Notes under the pieces: generated by a model
What the model was told of the DNA's origin: nothing
The model's input: only the letters and a program-made list of their open reading frames with translations
Database searches by the model: none
DNA from: Clostridia bacterium
GTDB taxonomy: Bacteria > Bacillota > Clostridia > Christensenellales > Aristaeellaceae
DNA: 64,000 bases
Assembly (NCBI GenBank): GCA_017936765.1
Contig: JAGBEX010000013.1
Span: 28,374 to 92,373 of the forward strand
Direction: 5' to 3'
Made by a program: the position numbers and the translations under genes
Shown here: positions 42,478 through 51,319 of the stretch, in pieces
Layout of the letters: each line of letters opens with the position of its first letter
Numbering within the stretch: the first letter of the stretch is position 1

Positions 42478-42512
42478 CAGGAGGCTGGAGTTCGTCTCCA
42501 GCCTCCTGTTTT
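42478..42512 (+). terminator. Intra-operon attenuator between binding protein and permease genes
   Basis: Perfect 13-bp stem CAGGAGGCTGGAG/CTCCAGCCTCCTG with TTCGT loop and only four T. Such partial terminators commonly raise binding protein expression relative to the permeases. Confidence 0.78.
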
Positions 42513-42532
42513 CAAAGGAAGGAGCTATTGCC

Positions 42533-43507
42533 ATGTCTACTGTTAATCCCGCCATGCCGCAGCCCAGCGGACGGAAAACCTTCCGCGAATGGTTTGCCGT
42601 GCCAAAGAACCAGCAGCGGGTGGTCATTTTCACCTTTGCGGTGGTTCCGGTGTTCCTGCTCATCATGTTCACCTATTATCCCTTTATGCGGATGATCGAG
42701 TGGAGCTTCTACAACATGAGCTACACCAAAAACCGCGGCTTCGTCGGGCTGAAGAACTACCTGGATGTTTTCACCCGCGATGAGCTGTTTGCCACCTTCC
42801 GCGTCAGCCTTTATTACATGGTGGGCGCCCTGGTGCAGATCGCCCTGGCGTTGTATTTCGCCACCATTCTCTCTTTCAAAACCAAGTTCACCGCCTTCTA
42901 CAAGGGCGCTATGTTCTTCCCCTTCCTGATCAATGGTATCGCCATCGGCTTCATCTTCAAGTTCTTCTACACCCGCGGTTATGTGCTGGATACCACGCTG
43001 GGTTTCTTCGGCATTCCATTGGAAAGCCTGCCCTACTGGCTGCGTGACATGAGCGTGAACAACTGGTCGCTGGTGGCCACCTCCGTGTGGAAGTACATGG
43101 GTCAGAACATGGTGCTGTTCTCCGGCGCCATTATGAGCGTGGATCCCACCCTCTACGAGGCTGCCGCCATCGACGGCGCCAACAAGTGGCATCAGTTCCG
43201 GTATGTGATCCTGCCCAGCATTTCCACCGTGCTGACGCTGAACGTGATCCTGTCCATCACCGGCTCCCTCAGCGCCTTCGAGCCGCCCTACGTCATCGCC
43301 GCCATGGGCGCCAACGGCACCGCCACTTACTTCATCCAGATGCACCAAACGGCACACGTGCAGCACAAGGTCGGCCTGGCCTGCGCCATGGCTGTGGTGC
43401 TGGTGCTGATCATCTGCATCTGCACACTGATCCAGAAGCTGATCTTCAAGTATGCGTTCCGCAATGCTGGCACGGATACCAAGCCTGCTAAGAAGGGAGT
43501 GCTGTAA
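42533..43507 (+). CDS. Sugar ABC transporter permease (MalF/UgpA type)
   Basis: 324 aa, six membrane helices, with the EAA loop YEAAAIDGANKWHQFRYVIL near residue 210-230 that contacts the ATPase. ATG 42533 follows AAGGAAGGAG. Pairs with the next permease. No ATPase gene is present here, so the complex presumably shares a MsmK-type ATPase encoded elsewhere. Depends on the interrupted binding protein upstream. Confidence 0.92.
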   Translation: MSTVNPAMPQPSGRKTFREWFAVPKNQQRVVIFTFAVVPVFLLIMFTYYPFMRMIEWSFYNMSYTKNRGFVGLKNYLDVFTRDELFATFRVSLYYMVGALVQIALALYFATILSFKTKFTAFYKGAMFFPFLINGIAIGFIFKFFYTRGYVLDTTLGFFGIPLESLPYWLRDMSVNNWSLVATSVWKYMGQNMVLFSGAIMSVDPTLYEAAAIDGANKWHQFRYVILPSISTVLTLNVILSITGSLSAFEPPYVIAAMGANGTATYFIQMHQTAHVQHKVGLACAMAVVLVLIICICTLIQKLIFKYAFRNAGTDTKPAKKGVL

Positions 43508-43509
43508 AG

Positions 43510-44358
43510 ATGGGTGTTGAACGTACACCGAAGGATTATTTCCTGAAATTCCTCAAGCACCTTTCGCTCATCATCACCTCCTTCGCCTGTCTGCTGCCGC
43601 TGATCAGCTGCGTGTTCGCCGCCTTCAAAACCAAGGAGGAGTTCGGCCTCACCAGCAAGGTGGCCCCGCCGGAAAACTGGCTCCACCTGGATAACTTCAT
43701 CAATTTCTGGAACGATTCCGGCATTGGCCAGGGCTTCATTACCTCCATTGGCGTGATGCTGGTCACCATCCTCATCTCCGTGATGCTGGGCAGTATGCTG
43801 GCCTATGTGCTGGATCGCTTCAAGTTCCGCGGCAATGCGCTGATCCGCAACGCCTTCACCCTGGCCAGCCTGATCCCCGGCCTGGCCATGCAGGTCACCA
43901 TCTACAAAATGATGTCCAACCTGAACCTGGTGGACTCCCTGGTGGGCTATGTGATCATGATGGCCGGCACGGACGTGATCTCCATCTACATCCTGCTGCA
44001 GTATTTTGAAAACCTGCCCACCGCCCTGGACGAGAGCGCCATCATCGAGGGCTGCACCTACTACGGCGTGTTCTTCCGCATCCTGATGCCCCTTCTGCGT
44101 CCTGCCATGGTCACCTGCATGATCCTCAAGGGTGTGGGCATCTACAACGAATACTACAATGCCAACCTGTATCTGCAAAACAAGCAGAAGTACAAGACGG
44201 TCTCCACCGCCCTGTATACCTACCTGGGTCCCACCAAGTCCCAGTATGAAATCATCTGCGCGGGCGTGCTGATCTGCACCCTGCCCATCCTGATCATCTT
44301 CATTCTGTTCCAGAAGCAGATCTACAATGGCATGACCAACGGCGCCGTGAAGGGCTAA
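43510..44358 (+). CDS. Sugar ABC transporter permease (MalG/UgpE type)
   Basis: 282 aa, six membrane helices, EAA loop LDESAIIEGCTYYGVFFRILMP near residue 178-198 (Gly and Asp-like positions partly replaced). Two bases after the first permease. Second half of the membrane channel. Confidence 0.92.
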   Translation: MGVERTPKDYFLKFLKHLSLIITSFACLLPLISCVFAAFKTKEEFGLTSKVAPPENWLHLDNFINFWNDSGIGQGFITSIGVMLVTILISVMLGSMLAYVLDRFKFRGNALIRNAFTLASLIPGLAMQVTIYKMMSNLNLVDSLVGYVIMMAGTDVISIYILLQYFENLPTALDESAIIEGCTYYGVFFRILMPLLRPAMVTCMILKGVGIYNEYYNANLYLQNKQKYKTVSTALYTYLGPTKSQYEIICAGVLICTLPILIIFILFQKQIYNGMTNGAVKG

Positions 44359-44360
44359 GC

Positions 44361-44389
44361 TTGACGAAAACGGCAAATGCTGGTATTAT
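44361..44389 (+). promoter_or_regulatory. Promoter of the LacI-family regulator gene
   Basis: TTGACG (44361-44366), 17-bp spacer, TATTAT (44384-44389), directly after the permease stop codon. Confidence 0.7.
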
Positions 44390-44437
44390 CTACAAATGAT
44401 GTACCACAAACGCAAAGGAAGCGGAGGTTGATGACCT

Positions 44438-45442
44438 GTGAAAAACGTAACCATGAGAGACATCGCCACCGCTGTAGGTGTCAGCGTGGTCACAGTCTCC
44501 AAGGCGCTTTCGGGTGAAAGCGGCGTGAGCCAGGAGATGCGCGAGCGCATCATCCGCACCGCGGCCGACATGGGCTATGTGAACCCCAACATCAAGCGCA
44601 TCCAGACCGTGAAGGCGCTGGACATTGGCGTGCTGGTCCCCATGCGCTTCTTCAAGCCGGATTCCTACTATTCCATGCTCTCCCCCATGCTGGTGCAGGA
44701 ATTGACCAACGCCGGTCACTTCTGCCTGCTGGAGACCCTGGACGAGGAAGCCGAGCGCAACCTGGAGCTGCCCAACCTGATCCGCCGCCGCCACGTGGAT
44801 GGCCTGATCCTGCTGGGCGAACCCAGCATGGAGTACGTCCGCGCCATCACCGCCCAGCCCACGCCCATTGTGTTCATGGACTTCTACGACGACCGCGCCA
44901 GCGCACCCGCCGTGGTGGGCGACAACACCTACGGTGCCTACCGTCTCACCAACCACCTCATCAAAAACGGCCACCGGGATATCGCCTATGTGGGTCGCAC
45001 GTCCCTCACCAGCAGCATCATGGATCGCTTCCTGGGCTACTACCGCGCCATGCTGACCAACAACCTGCCTGTGCGCAGCGAATGGGTGCTGGACGACCGT
45101 GACGAACACGGCGAGGTCATTGCCCCGGAGTTCCCCGAGCAAATGCCCACCGCCTTCGTTTGCAACTGCGACGTAACGGCGCAGAAGCTCATTGAAAAGC
45201 TGTTGCAGAAGGGTTACCGCGTGCCGGAGGATATCTCTGTGACAGGCTTCGACGAATACCCCGCCACGCCCGCCTCCCTGCCGTCCATTTCCTCCTTCCG
45301 CATCAATTACGAAACCATGCTCCGCTCCACCGTGCAGTTGATGATCGACTGCTGCTCCGGCCGGGGCGCGCTGCCCAGCCGCATGGTCATCGGCGGCCAT
45401 CCCAAGTACAAGGAATCCGACGGCATCGTACCCATCCCGTAA
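44438..45442 (+). CDS. LacI family transcriptional regulator
   Basis: 334 aa. N-terminal HTH and hinge (VTMRDIATAVGVSVVTVSKAL, then GYVNPNIKRIQ) and a periplasmic-binding-protein-like sensor domain (LDIGVLVPMRFF, TGFDEYPATPASLPSISSFR). The start is a GTG at 44438 ten bases after GGAGG; the ATG five codons in would remove part of the first helix. Likely the local repressor of the sugar transporter, with the palindrome at 41072 as possible target. Confidence 0.93.
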   Translation: MKNVTMRDIATAVGVSVVTVSKALSGESGVSQEMRERIIRTAADMGYVNPNIKRIQTVKALDIGVLVPMRFFKPDSYYSMLSPMLVQELTNAGHFCLLETLDEEAERNLELPNLIRRRHVDGLILLGEPSMEYVRAITAQPTPIVFMDFYDDRASAPAVVGDNTYGAYRLTNHLIKNGHRDIAYVGRTSLTSSIMDRFLGYYRAMLTNNLPVRSEWVLDDRDEHGEVIAPEFPEQMPTAFVCNCDVTAQKLIEKLLQKGYRVPEDISVTGFDEYPATPASLPSISSFRINYETMLRSTVQLMIDCCSGRGALPSRMVIGGHPKYKESDGIVPIP

Positions 45443-45457
45443 CCATCACGGATTGCA

Positions 45458-45496
45458 AAAGCACCATGCAATGCCCATTGCATGGTGCTTTGTTTT
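45458..45496 (+). terminator. Terminator after the LacI-family gene
   Basis: Perfect 15-bp stem (45458-45472 with 45477-45491), loop GCCC, followed by GTTTT; it also faces the convergent SGNH gene. Confidence 0.9.
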
Positions 45497-45520
45497 GATG
45501 ATCCAGTTGAACCCTTGGTT

Positions 45521-46699
45521 TTACTCCCCGGCGTAAGCAATGTCCAGAAGGTTGAAATACTTGGCAGCGTCGGGTTCGGCCATAAGGATCTTGATGGTGT
45601 GCGGCGCGTTTTCCCCCAGGTCGATGAGCTGGACCACAGGCTGTCCCCAGGCGGTGGGGGCATGGCCGGGGAGCGTGGTGGCCAGCTTGCCGTCCACCCA
45701 GACCTCGGCAGTACCGCAGGACTCGTTGTTGTCCTGCTTGAAGACCAGGGTCATGTAGCGGCCGGTGAGCTGCAGCACCATGGGATCATTGCCCGGCACG
45801 GTGGTGCGGTGCCGCCAGCCCTGGGTGTAGGAATAGCAGGCCTGGGTGGCAAAGGGCAGGCTGCCCTCGGTGACGATCTCAGCAGCGCCCTGGCGCACAT
45901 TGCGCAGGTTTTCCATGGCTTTGGAATAGCGGGCTTCCTGGGGGATGCTGAATTCCGCAGGCGGGGTAGCGGCGGCCTGGTCGAAATAGTGGCTGATCAG
46001 CTCAGCGATGAAGGCGTGGCCTTCGTTGTTGGGGTGAGCATAGTCGGAGGAATAGTCGCTCCACTCCATGCGCTTCATGTCCAGCTCCGGCTTGATGGCA
46101 TCGTACACGGAAACCACGCCAAGATCGTAATGCTTGCCGATCTGCTTCATGTGGACATGGGCAGAATAGCCGCCGCTGAGCAGCGTCAGCACCAGCACCA
46201 CAGCGGGCTGGGTCTCGCTTTGCAGCAGCTTGCGCACCAGGGATTCATAGGCCATCTGGGCGTTGAAGTCCGAGGCGTCGTTCACCGCAAACTCGATGAA
46301 CACGATGTCCGGCTTGCAGGACAGCACGTCCTGCTCGCAGCGGGTGATGCCCAGGAGGGACGGCGTGCCGGAAATGCCCGCGTTGTGATAGCGCAGCTTG
46401 GCGGGGTCGGGCATGAACTTTTCAGCAAAGAGCTGGGCGGACAGGGCGGCGTAGCAATGGGTCTTCTGGGGCTTGGCCAGAGCGCCCTCGGTGATGGAGC
46501 CACCCAGGTACACCATGGAGATTTCCTCGCCAGCCTGCGCCTTTTCAATGGCCTTGTGCAGGCGCTGGGTGTTGCCCACGGAGAAGAGGGAGCGCTCCAC
46601 CATTCCCTGGGTGAAAACGGACTCCTCGGCCTTGGCGCTGCCGCACAGCAGCGTGCCGGAGAGAATAAAGCTCAGAATGCGAAGCAGGGACTTGAACAT
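45521..46699 (-). CDS. Secreted SGNH/GDSL-type esterase with C-terminal beta-sandwich
   Basis: 392 aa, signal peptide (1-25, ending AKA). SGNH blocks: nucleophile Ser in YLGGSITEGA (about residue 55), NAGISGTPS, FAVND, and Asp/His in SDYAHPNNEGHAF. A beta-rich C-terminus (about 260-392) has a lid or carbohydrate-binding appearance. Probably deacetylates pectic or hemicellulosic glycans outside the cell. Start at ATG 46699 with GGAAG; cotranscribed 14 bp behind the GH105 gene. Confidence 0.85.
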   Translation of the reverse strand: MFKSLLRILSFILSGTLLCGSAKAEESVFTQGMVERSLFSVGNTQRLHKAIEKAQAGEEISMVYLGGSITEGALAKPQKTHCYAALSAQLFAEKFMPDPAKLRYHNAGISGTPSLLGITRCEQDVLSCKPDIVFIEFAVNDASDFNAQMAYESLVRKLLQSETQPAVVLVLTLLSGGYSAHVHMKQIGKHYDLGVVSVYDAIKPELDMKRMEWSDYSSDYAHPNNEGHAFIAELISHYFDQAAATPPAEFSIPQEARYSKAMENLRNVRQGAAEIVTEGSLPFATQACYSYTQGWRHRTTVPGNDPMVLQLTGRYMTLVFKQDNNESCGTAEVWVDGKLATTLPGHAPTAWGQPVVQLIDLGENAPHTIKILMAEPDAAKYFNLLDIAYAGE

Positions 46700-46713
46700 C
46701 ACGGGTCTTCCTT

Positions 46714-47658
46714 TCATTGGTGCATCAGGTCGGCGCGGGCGGCTTCCATCAGGATGTGGAAGGCCTGGCCTTCTGCGGCCACGCCGGGGTGATCAAAATG
46801 GGGCATACCGCACACATTGCGCACCAGGCCGTAGCCGTCCACCTCGTTCAGGGCGGCGGCGCGAGCCTTTTCGGCAGCGGGGAGGTAGCTGTCCGCCAGC
46901 CAACCAGCTGCCACGCCGCGATAGATGGTGTAGGCCAGCATCTGGCTGAAGTTCACCTCGCGGAAGGTGGCAGGGTCATCCAGCACGTCGTGGAAGGAGC
47001 CATCCTCCATCATAAAGGGCAGGGCGGCATCGATCATCAGCTTTACCCGGTTGATGAGCCGCGCTTTGGCCTCGGCATGGCTTTCCGGCAGCAGGGCGAT
47101 GACCCGCGCCATGCCAGCCATGGCCCAGCCATTGCCCACCGCCCACACGTCCTTGCGGTGGAAGACCTTTTCCCGCTCGCTCCACTGGTGGGAGAGCAGG
47201 TTCTTCTCCGGATCCAGCAGGATATCCCAGCAGCCGTCCAGCTGCTTCATGGCCTCGTCGTAATATCCGGCGCGGGCCAAGAAGGGCGGCAGCATGTACA
47301 TACAATCCACCCAGATCAGCGCATCGTGGGAGAAGTGATGCACAATGCCCTTGTCCGTGCGGGGCGCATCCACCAGCGCCCAATGGAGCAGCTTGTCCCG
47401 GGCGGCACACAGAAAAGGATCGCCGGTCTGCTCGCAGGCGAAGATCAGCGCCTCGCCAATGGCGCAGGGATCGGTGACGCCATTGGAGGCATCCACCTGG
47501 CAGCAGCGGCCATTGGGCTGCTGGCGGTTGGCTCCCTCCACAGCCATGGCGATGGCAATATCCTTGTCGCCTGCCTCCAAAAAGGCCTGGGCAGCAACAC
47601 CGTGTTCCCAATCCCGGCGCTGCATGGAGAGCAGGGCGCGTTTCACCCGTTCAGTCAT
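46714..47658 (-). CDS. GH105/GH88-family unsaturated uronyl hydrolase
   Basis: 314 aa, alpha6/alpha6 barrel enzyme that hydrates the unsaturated uronic acid left by polysaccharide lyases. Family marks: RDWEHGVAAQAFLE at the N-terminus, WVDCMYMLPPFLARAG with the catalytic Asp (about residue 117), and WAVGNGWAMAGMARV. No signal peptide, so cytoplasmic. Indicates use of rhamnogalacturonan or related uronides. ATG 47658 behind AAGGAGG. Confidence 0.9.
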   Translation of the reverse strand: MTERVKRALLSMQRRDWEHGVAAQAFLEAGDKDIAIAMAVEGANRQQPNGRCCQVDASNGVTDPCAIGEALIFACEQTGDPFLCAARDKLLHWALVDAPRTDKGIVHHFSHDALIWVDCMYMLPPFLARAGYYDEAMKQLDGCWDILLDPEKNLLSHQWSEREKVFHRKDVWAVGNGWAMAGMARVIALLPESHAEAKARLINRVKLMIDAALPFMMEDGSFHDVLDDPATFREVNFSQMLAYTIYRGVAAGWLADSYLPAAEKARAAALNEVDGYGLVRNVCGMPHFDHPGVAAEGQAFHILMEAARADLMHQ

Positions 47659-47724
47659 GGTCGATTCCTCCTTCGTGCAGGCATATTATACCACAGGAAC
47701 AGGCGGCGGCATAGGTGAATCATG

Positions 47725-47754
47725 CAAAAAATCCGGCCTCCGAAGAAGCCGGAT
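47725..47754 (-). terminator. Terminator of the VOC-propeller-epimerase operon
   Basis: Minus strand ATCCGGC/GCCGGAT stem followed by six T. Confidence 0.85.
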
Positions 47755-47761
47755 GAATGAT

Positions 47762-48217
47762 TTACCTTCTGGGCTTGATGTTCAGGTTCACGCCCAGCAC
47801 GTCCTCGCTGTCCACGATGGTCCAGCTGCTGCCGGGGTAGATGCCCAAGGTGCGGTTAGTATCATAGCCCGCCTCGGCCAGGTCGGCGATGACATCGTCA
47901 CGGGCGTCGCCCACCTCAAAGCCCAGGTGATGCACGCCATTGCCGTGCTTGTCCAGGAATTCCTGGAAGGTGGAGGGGCCGCCAATGGGCTGGTGCAGCT
48001 CGATGAGGAAGCTCTCCATGGGAATGTGGCAAACCTTCAGGTCACAGGTGACGGGTTCGCCGCGGTAGGTGTAGTTTTCGCCGCCCTCCAGGTGGGTGAT
48101 GCTGATCTCCGGCTTCTCCACGCCCAGCAGCTCCGCCCACTTTTCGGCCGCCAGCTCGATGTCCTTCACGATGATGTTGATCTGGATAAAACCCTTTTTG
48201 CTCACAGGATGCTTCAT
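47762..48217 (-). CDS. VOC family (glyoxalase-like) protein
   Basis: 151 aa, one glyoxalase/bleomycin-resistance/dioxygenase domain: INIIVKDIELAAEKWAELLG, the metal ligand Glu in SFLIELHQPIGG and VHHLGFEVGD with the His pair, and a C-terminal ILGVNLNIK-like strand. It could epimerise or isomerise a sugar intermediate. Three bases behind the propeller gene. Confidence 0.88.
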   Translation of the reverse strand: MKHPVSKKGFIQINIIVKDIELAAEKWAELLGVEKPEISITHLEGGENYTYRGEPVTCDLKVCHIPMESFLIELHQPIGGPSTFQEFLDKHGNGVHHLGFEVGDARDDVIADLAEAGYDTNRTLGIYPGSSWTIVDSEDVLGVNLNIKPRR

Positions 48218-48220
48218 TTC

Positions 48221-49123
48221 TTATTCCTCCTCCGGAATGCCAATGCCGCGGATGGTGTAGGTCACATAGGCGAAGCGCTTGCTGTCCGGTGCCCAGGAGT
48301 TGACGTTGATGGTTCCCTGGCCGCCAAAGAGCTTCACCACCGTGCGCAGACCTGTGCCGTCGGCGTTCATCAGGCGCAGCTCCACATGCTTGTGAGGAAC
48401 GTGTTCGCCGGGCTGCACGTCACCCTTTTTGTAGCATACCATGGAGACCAGCTTGCGGTCGGGGGAGATGTGGGGGAACCAGGTGTTCCAGTTCTCATCG
48501 AAGGTCATCTGGGTCTGCTGGGAGCCATCGGCCTTCATGCGCCATGCCTGCATCAGGCCGGAGCGCACGGAGTTGAACCAGATGTACTCGCCCACGGAGT
48601 CGTATTCGGAGCCGTCGTCCAGGCCGGGGGCATCGGTGAGGCGGGTCTCCACGCCACCCTCGGCAGGGATGGTGTAGATGTCGTAATCCCCGTTGCGCTC
48701 AGCGCAGTACACCAGGGTCTTGCCATCGGGGGACCAGCCGTGGAGGTAGCTGGGCGCCAGAGGGGTGATGAGCCGCGGCACACCGCCGGTGATGGGCAGG
48801 GTGTAGATGCGGGACTTGCCGTCCTCCTTGGTGGCATGGCTCACCGCCAGCTGCTGACCATCGGCAGAAAGCACATGGTCGTTGTTGCAGTCGTTGACAA
48901 AATCGGTGTCGATCTTGGTGATCTCCTTGGTGTCCAGGTCGATGCGGTAGATGCAGCCTTCGCTGTTGTACACCAGGGCCTTGCCGTCGGGCGTCCAGTT
49001 GGGTGCCTCGATGACGTAATCCATTTCAGCCACCAGGGTGCTGGTGTCGGTTTCTGTATCGTAGATCCACAGCTTGGACTGGTCGTCGCTGCGATCCCAG
49101 GGGTTGTTCTTGTTGTAGGGCAT
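48221..49123 (-). CDS. TolB-like (PD40) beta-propeller protein
   Basis: 300 aa, no signal peptide. At least four PD40/WD40-like repeats (APNWTPDGKALVYNSEGCIY, LHGWSPDGKTLVYCAERNG, FPHISPDRKLVSMVC, NSWAPDSKRFAYVTY). The arrangement resembles oligogalacturonate-lyase-like propellers that act on unsaturated digalacturonate, which would fit the neighbouring GH105, but the assignment is tentative. ATG 49123 behind AAAGGAGG. Confidence 0.8.
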   Translation of the reverse strand: MPYNKNNPWDRSDDQSKLWIYDTETDTSTLVAEMDYVIEAPNWTPDGKALVYNSEGCIYRIDLDTKEITKIDTDFVNDCNNDHVLSADGQQLAVSHATKEDGKSRIYTLPITGGVPRLITPLAPSYLHGWSPDGKTLVYCAERNGDYDIYTIPAEGGVETRLTDAPGLDDGSEYDSVGEYIWFNSVRSGLMQAWRMKADGSQQTQMTFDENWNTWFPHISPDRKLVSMVCYKKGDVQPGEHVPHKHVELRLMNADGTGLRTVVKLFGGQGTINVNSWAPDSKRFAYVTYTIRGIGIPEEE

Positions 49124-49140
49124 GGGGATTTCCTCCTTTA

Positions 49141-50112
49141 TCACCACACGTGCAGCACGTTGTGGACTTCCTTGCCTTCCTTGGCGGCCTTGGCGCGCTC
49201 CAGGTTCCAGGCGATGTGATCCTTCAGGTCCTCGCCGCTGTCGAAGCTCAGGCCAAAGACCCGCTCCATCTTGCCCACGCCGTAGAGGGCATGGTGGCCT
49301 TCCTCGTCAGAGGCAATGATCTGACTCTTGGATTCGGGCACCATTTCCTTGGCCATGCAGGCGATGTCGTACCAGGAGATGAAGTTCTTGCCCAGAGCAA
49401 AGAAGATCTCCTCGTTCATGTCGCTTTCCACCAGCTTCACATACAGCTGAGCGATCTGCCGGGAGGAAAGGAACTGGGTGCCATCGTTGCGGGAAAGAGT
49501 CAGGTCACGGTCGTTCACAATGGCCTCGGCAATGTTCTTGAACCGCACATCAGACTGGGAAGCGCCGCCGGGAACGGCAGGATTGGAATAAGTATAGCCG
49601 GGACGGATGATGTTGCGGCGCAGCTTGACCTTCTCGCCATAGCCACCCTGGCGGCTGTAATACTGGCGGAAGCCCAGCATATAGACTTCGGTGGCGGCCT
49701 TGGTGGAGCCATAGAGGTCGGTGGGGACGCGCAGGGCGGTTTCGTCCATGCCGTCGCGCAGCTCGCCCAGGGCGGCGGTGGAAGAGGTGTACACAAAGTT
49801 CTTCACCCCGGCGCGCTCGGCTGCATCCAGCAGGAAGGCTGTAACGCGGGTATCGTGATCCAGCATTTCCACAGGATCATTGCCCCAGCCCAGGGCGATG
49901 TGAACAATGGCGTCGCAGCCCTGAACGGCCTTTTCCAGCACGTCCAGCTCCAGCATATTGCCCTTCACGATGGTCACGTTCTCCATTTCCTGAAAGGCGG
50001 GAATGCGCTCGGGGGTACGGGTCAGCAGCCGCACATGATGGCCGCGCTCCAGCAGGGCAAGGGTAACGTGCTGGCCGATATTGCCGGTGCCGCCGGTAAC
50101 GAAAATCTCCAT
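49141..50112 (-). CDS. NAD(P)-dependent epimerase/dehydratase family protein
   Basis: 323 aa extended SDR: cofactor motif FVTGGTGNIGQHVT at the N-terminus, acidic HIALGWGND region, catalytic YGSTK (Y-x3-K, about residue 150) and a sugar-nucleotide- or uronate-type C-terminal domain. Could be a uronate dehydrogenase-like or epimerase enzyme of the pectin route. First gene of the operon epimerase-propeller-VOC; ATG 50112 behind AGGAGG. Confidence 0.88.
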   Translation of the reverse strand: MEIFVTGGTGNIGQHVTLALLERGHHVRLLTRTPERIPAFQEMENVTIVKGNMLELDVLEKAVQGCDAIVHIALGWGNDPVEMLDHDTRVTAFLLDAAERAGVKNFVYTSSTAALGELRDGMDETALRVPTDLYGSTKAATEVYMLGFRQYYSRQGGYGEKVKLRRNIIRPGYTYSNPAVPGGASQSDVRFKNIAEAIVNDRDLTLSRNDGTQFLSSRQIAQLYVKLVESDMNEEIFFALGKNFISWYDIACMAKEMVPESKSQIIASDEEGHHALYGVGKMERVFGLSFDSGEDLKDHIAWNLERAKAAKEGKEVHNVLHVW

Positions 50113-50163
50113 AAGGGATACCTCCTGCATTTGTTCAGTTGTGAAACGTTGGTGGTTGGCAAT

Positions 50164-50192
50164 AAGATACCATTGGCAGGGCGGAATGTCAA
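50164..50192 (-). promoter_or_regulatory. Promoter of the epimerase-propeller-VOC operon
   Basis: Minus strand TTGACA (50187-50192), 17-bp spacer, TATCTT (50164-50169). Confidence 0.7.
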
Positions 50193-50198
50193 TAAGAA

Positions 50199-50222
50199 AA
50201 GGACTGCTTTTCAGCAGCCCTT
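50199..50222 (-). terminator. Terminator of the GH26 gene
   Basis: Minus strand AAGGGCTGCT/AGCAGTCCTT stem with GAAA loop, then TTTC; it abuts the next promoter. Confidence 0.75.
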
Positions 50223-50237
50223 TTGCGCGCAGCTACA

Positions 50238-51155
50238 TCATTCGCTGATGTAGTCCTCCACCCCGTTCAGCGTCACAAAATACGGATCCCGATACACCTC
50301 GCGGAGCTTCTCGTCGGTGTTGAACTCATCGCTGGTAAGCCAGCGGGTGTGCCAGGTCATGAACCACACCCAGGGGGCGTTTTCCTCCTGCATCTGCTTT
50401 TGGGTGGGGATCTCACCGTTCTCGTGATAGCAGATGGGCATCCCTTCCGGCGCAATGGCTGCGCACTTGCGGTACAGTTCGCCCTGGGCGCCACCCTTGT
50501 AGCTGTCGCCGCCCAGGATGTCCACACAGTCGTCGCCGGGATACCAGGGCGCCAGGTCGCCGGGCGCATCGGAGAAGCCCAGCACCCAGATCAGGTTGTT
50601 CAGGCCATGCACATGGGTGTAGCGGTCGTACATCAGCCGCCACAGCTTCACAAAGCCCTCAGCACCGCCGCGACCCCACCAGAACCACTTGCCGTCCATC
50701 TCATGGAAGGGACGCCACAGCACCGGGATGTTCATGTGCTGCAGCCGCTTGAGATACGGCACCGCCCTGTCCATACCCTGGAGCAGCGCCTCGTTGGCCT
50801 TGGTTCCCGGCACAAAGGCGTTCTCCCAGTCCAGCTCGTCCTCCTGGGACTGCTTGTAGGAGGAGGCAAAGTCCACGCCGGTGTGCCAGCAAATGGTCAC
50901 AATGCCGCCCCGGGCGTGCCAGTCCATGCAGCGGCGCACCACGCCCTGAAAATCGTTGTCGATAAAGTCCAGGCCGCGGATGGCGGGCATCCGGCCTGTG
51001 CGCATGAGCAGGTAGTTGATCTCATGCTCGGTGGTGCCGCACCAGCCGGACTCCATCTGTCCGGTGAGGCAGCGCTTCCCCTGCAGGGAGCAGATATAGT
51101 CGTAGAGCCGCTGGGCGGCGGGAATGGCCTGGGGATTGCAGAGCTTGCGGGGCAT
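50238..51155 (-). CDS. GH26 family beta-mannanase-like glycoside hydrolase
   Basis: 305 aa. The acid/base Glu152 is in WRPFHEMDG and the nucleophile Glu245 in CYHENGEIP; FWWGRGG after the acid/base is typical. No signal peptide, so it should act in the cytoplasm on imported manno- or gluco-oligosaccharides rather than on polymer. Monocistronic with its own promoter. Confidence 0.9.
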   Translation of the reverse strand: MPRKLCNPQAIPAAQRLYDYICSLQGKRCLTGQMESGWCGTTEHEINYLLMRTGRMPAIRGLDFIDNDFQGVVRRCMDWHARGGIVTICWHTGVDFASSYKQSQEDELDWENAFVPGTKANEALLQGMDRAVPYLKRLQHMNIPVLWRPFHEMDGKWFWWGRGGAEGFVKLWRLMYDRYTHVHGLNNLIWVLGFSDAPGDLAPWYPGDDCVDILGGDSYKGGAQGELYRKCAAIAPEGMPICYHENGEIPTQKQMQEENAPWVWFMTWHTRWLTSDEFNTDEKLREVYRDPYFVTLNGVEDYISE

Positions 51156-51185
51156 GGAAACGCCTCCCTTCTGTTTTTCGCCTGT

Positions 51186-51214
51186 ACTATAGCAGATTAA
51201 CAGGCTTTAGGCAA
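51186..51214 (-). promoter_or_regulatory. Promoter of the GH26 gene
   Basis: Minus strand TTGCCT (51209-51214), 17-bp spacer, TATAGT (51186-51191). Confidence 0.6.
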
Positions 51215-51319
51215 CAGCTTTTCTGCGTGGATATTTACAATTTGTCAATACCATCGTCACCCAAGCGTCACATCCCTCTGATACAGTAAGCATATCACCT
51301 TGACGGAAGGATGATCCAC